From: Ulva prolifera | Taxonomy: Eukaryota > Chlorophyta > Ulvophyceae > Ulvales > Ulvaceae | Assembly: GCA_023078555.1 (NCBI GenBank) | Contig: CM041198.1 | Location: 1,538,800-1,602,799, forward strand | Direction: 5' to 3' | Length of the DNA: 64,000 nt | Part shown: in pieces, positions 59,070 to 64,000 of the stretch | Position numbering within the stretch: the first letter of the stretch is position 1 | Layout of the letters: the number at the start of each line of letters is the position of its first letter | The notes under the pieces: generated by a model | What the model was told of the DNA's origin: nothing | What the model saw: the letters and a program-made list of their open reading frames with translations, nothing else | The model's database searches: none | Translations under genes and position numbers: made by a program

Positions 59070-59077
59070 CGCATAGC
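59070..59077. repeat. 8-bp target-site duplication, right
   Basis: cgcatagc, partner of 58513-58520. Confidence 0.85.
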
Positions 59078-59148
59078 CGAGCTCAAGCAGCAGATCTCTA
59101 GAGGCGTTCAGGACTCCGCTCGCTCGGAGCGTGGGGAAACTTGAAGCT

Positions 59149-59300
59149 GGCGGCTCGCCACTTGGGCAAGATGCCCTGTGAACGGCAAGTGATCGCTGAC
59201 CGGGACTGTGACCCGCATTAGTACTGCCTTGCCCGCGTACGCGTCACGCGCCATCAAAGGGGCAGCGGCCCGCCGGGCGCGAACGTGGCGAGCGACGGCA
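59149..59300 (-). mobile_element. Decayed RLE fragment, minus strand
   Basis: Resembles plus-strand 34290-34430, the end of the minus-strand element. Examples are ggcggctcgcc, agtgatcgctgaccgggac and tactgccttgcccgcgta, followed by cgcgccatcaaaggggcagc. It has several mismatches and indels. Confidence 0.6.
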
Positions 59301-59444
59301 GGCGTGTTTGAGTTTGCAAAGTGTGGGTGCGCGGGATATCATTTGTGCTCCGCGCTGCCTGGTGTGCGTGGTGGTGGTGCTAAGCGGCTACTTCCTTTGC
59401 GTGGGATGCTGGCTGTGGCTTGAGATTGCATGAGATTGCAAAGA

Positions 59445-59531
59445 CGCCGGCCGGTCAGATCATCAATGATTGAGATATCTCAATCTGACCGGCCGGCGTA
59501 ATTATGTCACCTCTCAATATTGAGAGGTGAC
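59445..59531. repeat. Two strong inverted repeats
   Basis: 59445-59460 and 59483-59498 are 16-bp perfect arms (cgccggccggtcagat), with a further palindrome attgagatatctcaat in the loop. 59506-59531 is a perfect 26-bp palindrome (arm gtcacctctcaat). No target duplication is obvious. Confidence 0.9.
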
Positions 59532-59539
59532 GTAATTAA

Positions 59540-60199
59540 TTATTTTGATTGTTCCTGTTCTTGTGATGCACGCCGCACATGATCCTCGAGGAGCCTTCCT
59601 CCTCACCTGTGTCTTCAAGTTCTCAACAGTTAGCACACACCCACACACATCCTCACACGCACGCACACCCGCACAACTTAAGCTTGTGTTTGAAACATTC
59701 GGCCGCACCGACGTGAAACACAAGCCGTCAGAAAGTGTAAACATGTTGTCCTAGTCACCATATGTAGGCACTATACACTGTATGTAGGTAGTATGCACAC
59801 AGTACATAGTGTATAGCATGCCACACGGTGTACTGGCATGGCTTACAAGCCCGTCCAACGGACTCGCGTCGCTCACATGTACAGGGCATCTTAGCTGAGC
59901 GGCGGGCCGCACCACTACATCTGCAGTCCTTGTAGCACCACACCCCCACTACCACACCCACTGTGGCACCCATGCAGTCAAATCTATGTATACACACAAA
60001 CACAAACAGCGGAGTGCCACCCGTCTTTGACTCGTAGGCATTCCACCCATGTCAGCCTTCGCCATCTTGCTCTTAAACGGTTATGCCTGTCATGCAATGT
60101 GGTACCTGTCTGCCAGTGCCCGGCCTGGCCTGACGCGGCACGGTGCGGGATGTAGCAGGTGGGCTGTATCATGGGCAGGGCGATACATTGCGGCACCTG
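59540..60199. other. Intergenic, no supported gene
   Basis: Short frames only. It contains a tatgtag/gtatgtagg repeat cluster near 59760-59815. Confidence 0.35.
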
Positions 60200-60490
60200 T
60201 GACGGTGAGTCTGCTGCGCGGCAGCCACTGTTGGGGAGAGTTTGGGTCTGGGCGCCGCGGCCCCCTGCAGCCGGTCCAGCGGAACCGCATTGGGCCACTG
60301 TGACCTCGGATGCGGGGGTACGTCTGAGGGTGTGTTACGAGGACCAAGTTCGAGAGACCGATAGCACCGCCGGGGAAACGCACAGGCACAGCATTGCCAG
60401 CGGCCGCTGTCGCCTGTCAAAACCCTGTCCACGGTTCTCGTGTCCAGCAGGGCGGCCGCACACGCGACTCCCGCTTTGTCCTTAAGTTCA
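60200..60490. repeat. Dispersed repeat paired with 33300-33570
   Basis: Same order of shared phrases as at 33300. It includes a minus-oriented RLE module at 60332-60376 and an aagttcaagcttgaac palindrome near 60483-60498. Confidence 0.7.
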
Positions 60491-60799
60491 AGCTTGAACA
60501 AACATGCCACACCGAGGGCTGCCACAGGAACAGAAGCGCAAGCCGTGGCCGAGGAGCTCCAACCCGAGGCTACCCGGCTTGGCCTCCTGACCGCAGGTGG
60601 CCGCGAACCCAACCCCCGAACCGGTAGCTACCTCCCCACACACATGCACATTGCAGCAGACTCGGGATTTTCACTGCTGTGGAGGCCACCCCACCCGAAG
60701 CGCGCGGCACGCCTGGTCAGCGCATTGCAGCCATGGCACAACGACTAGCAGCCACCAGTAGCACTGCGCACCGGCCGCGGGCAGGGCTGAAGACCCAGA

Positions 60800-62021
60800 T
60801 GGCGGAGACGAAGGGAAGTTCAGGCCACGTAGGCAAGCCCACGTGGTGTCAACTTCCCCTGGCCTGCAATTGTTTTTTCAAGAGGGGCACTGGCAGCCTA
60901 CCGGTCAGGCAAGGTGGACAGCATGCGCAAGCGCTTGCGCAAGCGGCGGGAGATCTGTGGACAGGGACGGGCACATGATGCAATGATCCTGATGACCTGG
61001 CCATGTAGGCCTGGGTAATGCCGAGCTCTGGCATATGGTGCTGCTCCAATCCAACATGCACGGCATTGCTGCAGGCGGTTGAAGCGGGTGCAGCACATCT
61101 CGGCAGCTTGAATGGCGAACAGCGCCGACAGTGTCCCGAGCCCGCGACTGCTGTGGGAAGCCTGAGCCCACAGAATACTTTTTCTTATCCTGAAAAAAGC
61201 CGTGTGCGTGGATAGGCAGGGCGCTGTGGCTGCAGTCAGCTGATAAAAGACTGCCCACCTTTCTCAGCTGATCAGGCAAAGGCAGCATACCAGTGTCCCA
61301 GGACAACCATGCTGTAGCACATCACACGGACCTGGTTGACCTACGTCCACACTGGTCGTCGAGGCTTTGGCGTGATAAAGAATCATGCGCGTTGTATGGT
61401 CAGCCCAGCACCACGGCCATGGTCATCTCATGAGCTCATAGGCCGCGAAGCATCTATGACGTCCATGTCGACATGGAAACGAATACTCAGGATCTCACAT
61501 CCACCGGGAGCAAACGTGATCCCAAACCGTGGATTACATTTCTATTTGCGGTTGCGCGGAATCCTCTTAAAGCTGCGGTGCATGGGGCACCGCGCCTTGC
61601 AACGGGCCGGCGATGCAACACATGGAGTGGGGACAGGCACCACGCGATGCAGGAATTACACGAAAGCGCGTTCGGGCTGCCACATCTAGACCCCAGATCA
61701 CACTGTCAGCTCTACTTCAGGTTGAATAATCCATGTTGCTCGTTTGCTAGCAATCGCGTTCTGTTCAAAGCTCTACCAAACAACGAATGATTTCTCGTGT
61801 ACAGAGCGAGTCTGCTGCGCTTCTTCTGCAGTCTGCAGCCAGACGGCCACACATCCATCTGCAGAAGATTAATTTCATGTTCATGGGTTGTAAGTGTTGT
61901 TCGGATTTCTGTGTAGATCCCATTCGACGTCCGCAGCACGTTGTCGACCCGCACATACAGTTGAAAGCTCTACCAACGTTTCCCAATTACAATGGTAGTG
62001 CGAACACATTATGGTGATTAT
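60800..62021. repeat. Upstream block of copy 9
   Basis: Counterpart of 1410-1730 plus 5837-6733, uninterrupted here. It includes cgaaagcgcgttcgggctgc near 61661 and a short gcgcaagcgcttgcgc palindrome near 60925-60940. Confidence 0.6.
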
Positions 62022-62214
62022 GTTTTCAACGAGGTCCCAATCCGAGACTTCGCACAGAGCTTCAGAACCAGTTGAACATCTACAGCTAAAATGTGGCAAC
62101 GCTGCGGTATAAAAGCAGGCGCTCGCCGAGGAGTCACTAACCCATCTTCCAGCTGCAGAACTGTACACAGTGAACATCATCCTTCGTCTCTACAGCTTCG
62201 ATTTCAAACGACAT
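62022..62214 (+). promoter_or_regulatory. Promoter and 5'UTR exon, copy 9
   Basis: GTTTTCAACGAGGTCC at 62022, TATA box at 62108, exon 1 ending with AT at 62213-62214 before GTGCGATCC. Confidence 0.8.
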
Positions 62215-63646
62215 GTGCGATCCCTACTCCAGCAACACTGCAGCAGCAGTGTTGCTGCCAGTACACATGGACACTGCAACACTCAAACACCCAGCACTTC
62301 ATGGTTGAAACATGTCTACGCATAGATGCAAGGACTGGCATGGCCATGAAATGTTAGGTCGTGTGTCTAGCATCATGTTCATTTACGGGGCGCCGTTGCT
62401 CACCCTGCGAGCGTCACAGTCACTGCATCTGCTGTTGATGACACTGCGGTTTTAGGCCAGAGCAAAGCCTGAAATTGCAATCTGTCCTTTTGACTGTTGT
62501 GCGCATCAACAGAGCATCGAGTTCAATTGTCACTTGCAACAATGACCTGTTCTATGTACCCGTGAAGTTGACTTCAATGCCACCTGCAGGATTTACGCCA
62601 CCGCCGCAGTTGGCCTGATGATGGCCGGAGCCGTGATGGCCCCGAAGCCCTCCAGCGCCGCCCTGGCCACCTCCTCCCAGCCCGGCCGCGGCCTCCTCTC
62701 CAAGACCCCTGACGACGGCGAGAAGAACGGCGATGAGGGTGATGAGGGTAACGAGGGGCTTGACGGCTTCTTGGCAACACGTGGCAATGAGGGCGATGAG
62801 GGTGATGAGGGTGACGAGGGCAACGAAGGCGATGAGGGGGATGAGGGTGATGAGAACAACGAGGGCAATGAAGGCGACGAGGGGAATGAAGGCGACGAGG
62901 GTGATGAGGGCAACGAGGGGACGGAGGGTGATGAAGGTGACGAAGGCGATGAGGGCGGCTCTTTCACTGGATTCGAGTCCACAACTCTGTCCCGGGTAGA
63001 GTGCGTCAGCCAGGCCAGTGCTGAGTCATTCTCCGCCATGGAGGATGCCCACGTCGCCGTCATCGCCACCGTGTTTACCGAGTTCTGCCGCGATGACCTG
63101 GAGGAGACCTCGGCAGGAGCCATCGCCCTTGCAGCCTCCGACTCTGCGCTGGCCTTTGCCCGCGCCGTCGCCTCCACCCAGGCCTCCTGCGTGTCTACCG
63201 GCAAGGCCTTTGGTTGCGCCTCCGCGTCCGCCATGGCCGAGGCGTGGGCTTCTGCCACCGCCGAGGCGCATGCGACTGCCGTGGCCGCCTCTGCGGAGGA
63301 GTGCGAATGCCTCGCCAAGTCCCAGGCGCTGTCCGTCGGCACAGCGTCCACCTTCATCACTCTCGCAGCAGACGCCTTTGCCCGCGCTGAGGTGACCGCA
63401 TGCTCCCAGGGCGATGCCGCCTCCTTCGCGGCCGCCTACGCAGACTGCTCAGCGCTCGCGTACGCCACCGTCTGGACCAGGGCCATCGCCGAGGCGTTCC
63501 TGGAGGGCGACTGCTTCTCCAGCGAGGTTGCCACCCGCATCCTCGCCGAGACCAGCGGCACATTCGGCGTCATTGAGGGCTGCGAGCGCGATGACTTCTC
63601 CTTCGGTGACGCCTTCGGCTCCACCGGCGGCTCCACCGCTGAGGGC
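62213..63646 (+). CDS. Array copy 9: secreted Gly-X-Glu / Ala-Cys-rich protein (last exon outside window)
   Basis: CDS so far 62213-62214 and 62590-63646; the first intron is 375 bp. Exon 2 is complete at 1,057 bp and ends at donor GTACGC. No QAADHI-stop exon is seen in the remaining 354 bp. Intron 2 reaches 464 bp in other copies, so it probably lies beyond the window. The N-terminus is MIYATAAVGLMMAG. It has PKPSSA where others have PEPSSA, TGFESTT, and ACSQGDAASF. It shares QASAESF with copy 7 but the TSAGAIA domain with copies 4, 5, 6 and 8, so it is mosaic. Confidence 0.8.
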
Positions 63647-64000
63647 GTACGCTCCCTCTCGCACTCAACAATCATGATGTGTTGTTCAGCACTCACTAAC
63701 ATGTTGACCCACACAGTAAGTCAAGCTGCCCTGTACCCTGTTATACTTTCATGTGTTGAGCATGATGACAGATGAAAATGTAGACAAGCCACAACTGCAG
63801 TGCATGCCATATTCTTCCCCTCCTGGCTGCTTCAGCATCACATGTCCGCCGTGCCTGGGCCGGAGCGAGGTGCTCGCACTTGCAGCTTGAGGCAGTGGTC
63901 ACTTTTTGGCCCCTGCTGTGAGGGTCTCACCATCGCTGCCCTGGAGTAACACAGTCTCCACTGTGCTATGTTGTGTCTAGTTTGTTGAGGGACCATCCGT
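63647..64000 (+). other. Intron 2 of copy 9, continuing past the window
   Basis: Begins with the conserved donor GTACGC and contains no other recognisable feature. Confidence 0.6.

Overview
The window looks like nuclear DNA of a green alga, probably a trebouxiophyte (moderate confidence). The evidence is spliced genes with GTGCG-type donors, TATA boxes, TGTAA polyadenylation signals and many 5'-truncated non-LTR retroelements. No bacterial operon, rRNA, tRNA or CRISPR feature was seen.

The backbone is a tandem array of nine same-strand paralogues (copies 1-9, from 6.7 kb to the right edge). Each has a TATA promoter, a 5'UTR exon ending in AT, a phase-2 intron, a 1,057-bp main exon, a second intron and a tiny last exon encoding (Q)AADHI-stop. 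In this model the ATG start codon exists in the mRNA only after splicing. The predicted protein is 359 aa in every complete copy: a signal peptide, an acidic tract of Gly-X-Glu triplets, and an Ala/Ser-rich domain with about ten cysteines. I do not recognise the family. It is probably secreted.

The array has been invaded by one family of non-LTR retroelement carrying a reverse transcriptase, a zinc knuckle and a restriction-like endonuclease (RLE). The longest copy lies at 1.7-5.8 kb on + and a 5'-truncated one at 33.7-36.7 kb on -. Many shorter 3' ends occur on both strands, down to a 45-bp insertion with its own target-site duplication. One insertion at 21.9-23.2 kb is nested inside another. 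A separate 549-bp hAT-like MITE with an 8-bp duplication sits at 58.5-59.1 kb.

Layout: 0-1.5 kb decayed RLE end; 1.7-5.8 kb RLE element in the array unit; 6.7-9.1 kb copy 1; 11.7-12 kb hairpin tandem repeat; 12.2-13.8 kb unrelated multi-exon gene; 17-19.2 kb copy 2; 21-23.4 kb nested RLE ends; 24.2-26.6 kb copy 3; 29.4-31.8 kb copy 4; 33.7-37.1 kb RLE elements; 38.3-40.8, 44-46.1, 49.1-51.6 and 55.3-57.5 kb copies 5 to 8; 52-53.2 kb RLE fragment; 58.5-59.5 kb MITE and palindromes; 62-64 kb copy 9, cut by the window end. Copies 5+6 and 7+8 are a duplicated two-gene block, and the upstream regions of copies 2 and 4 are nearly identical.
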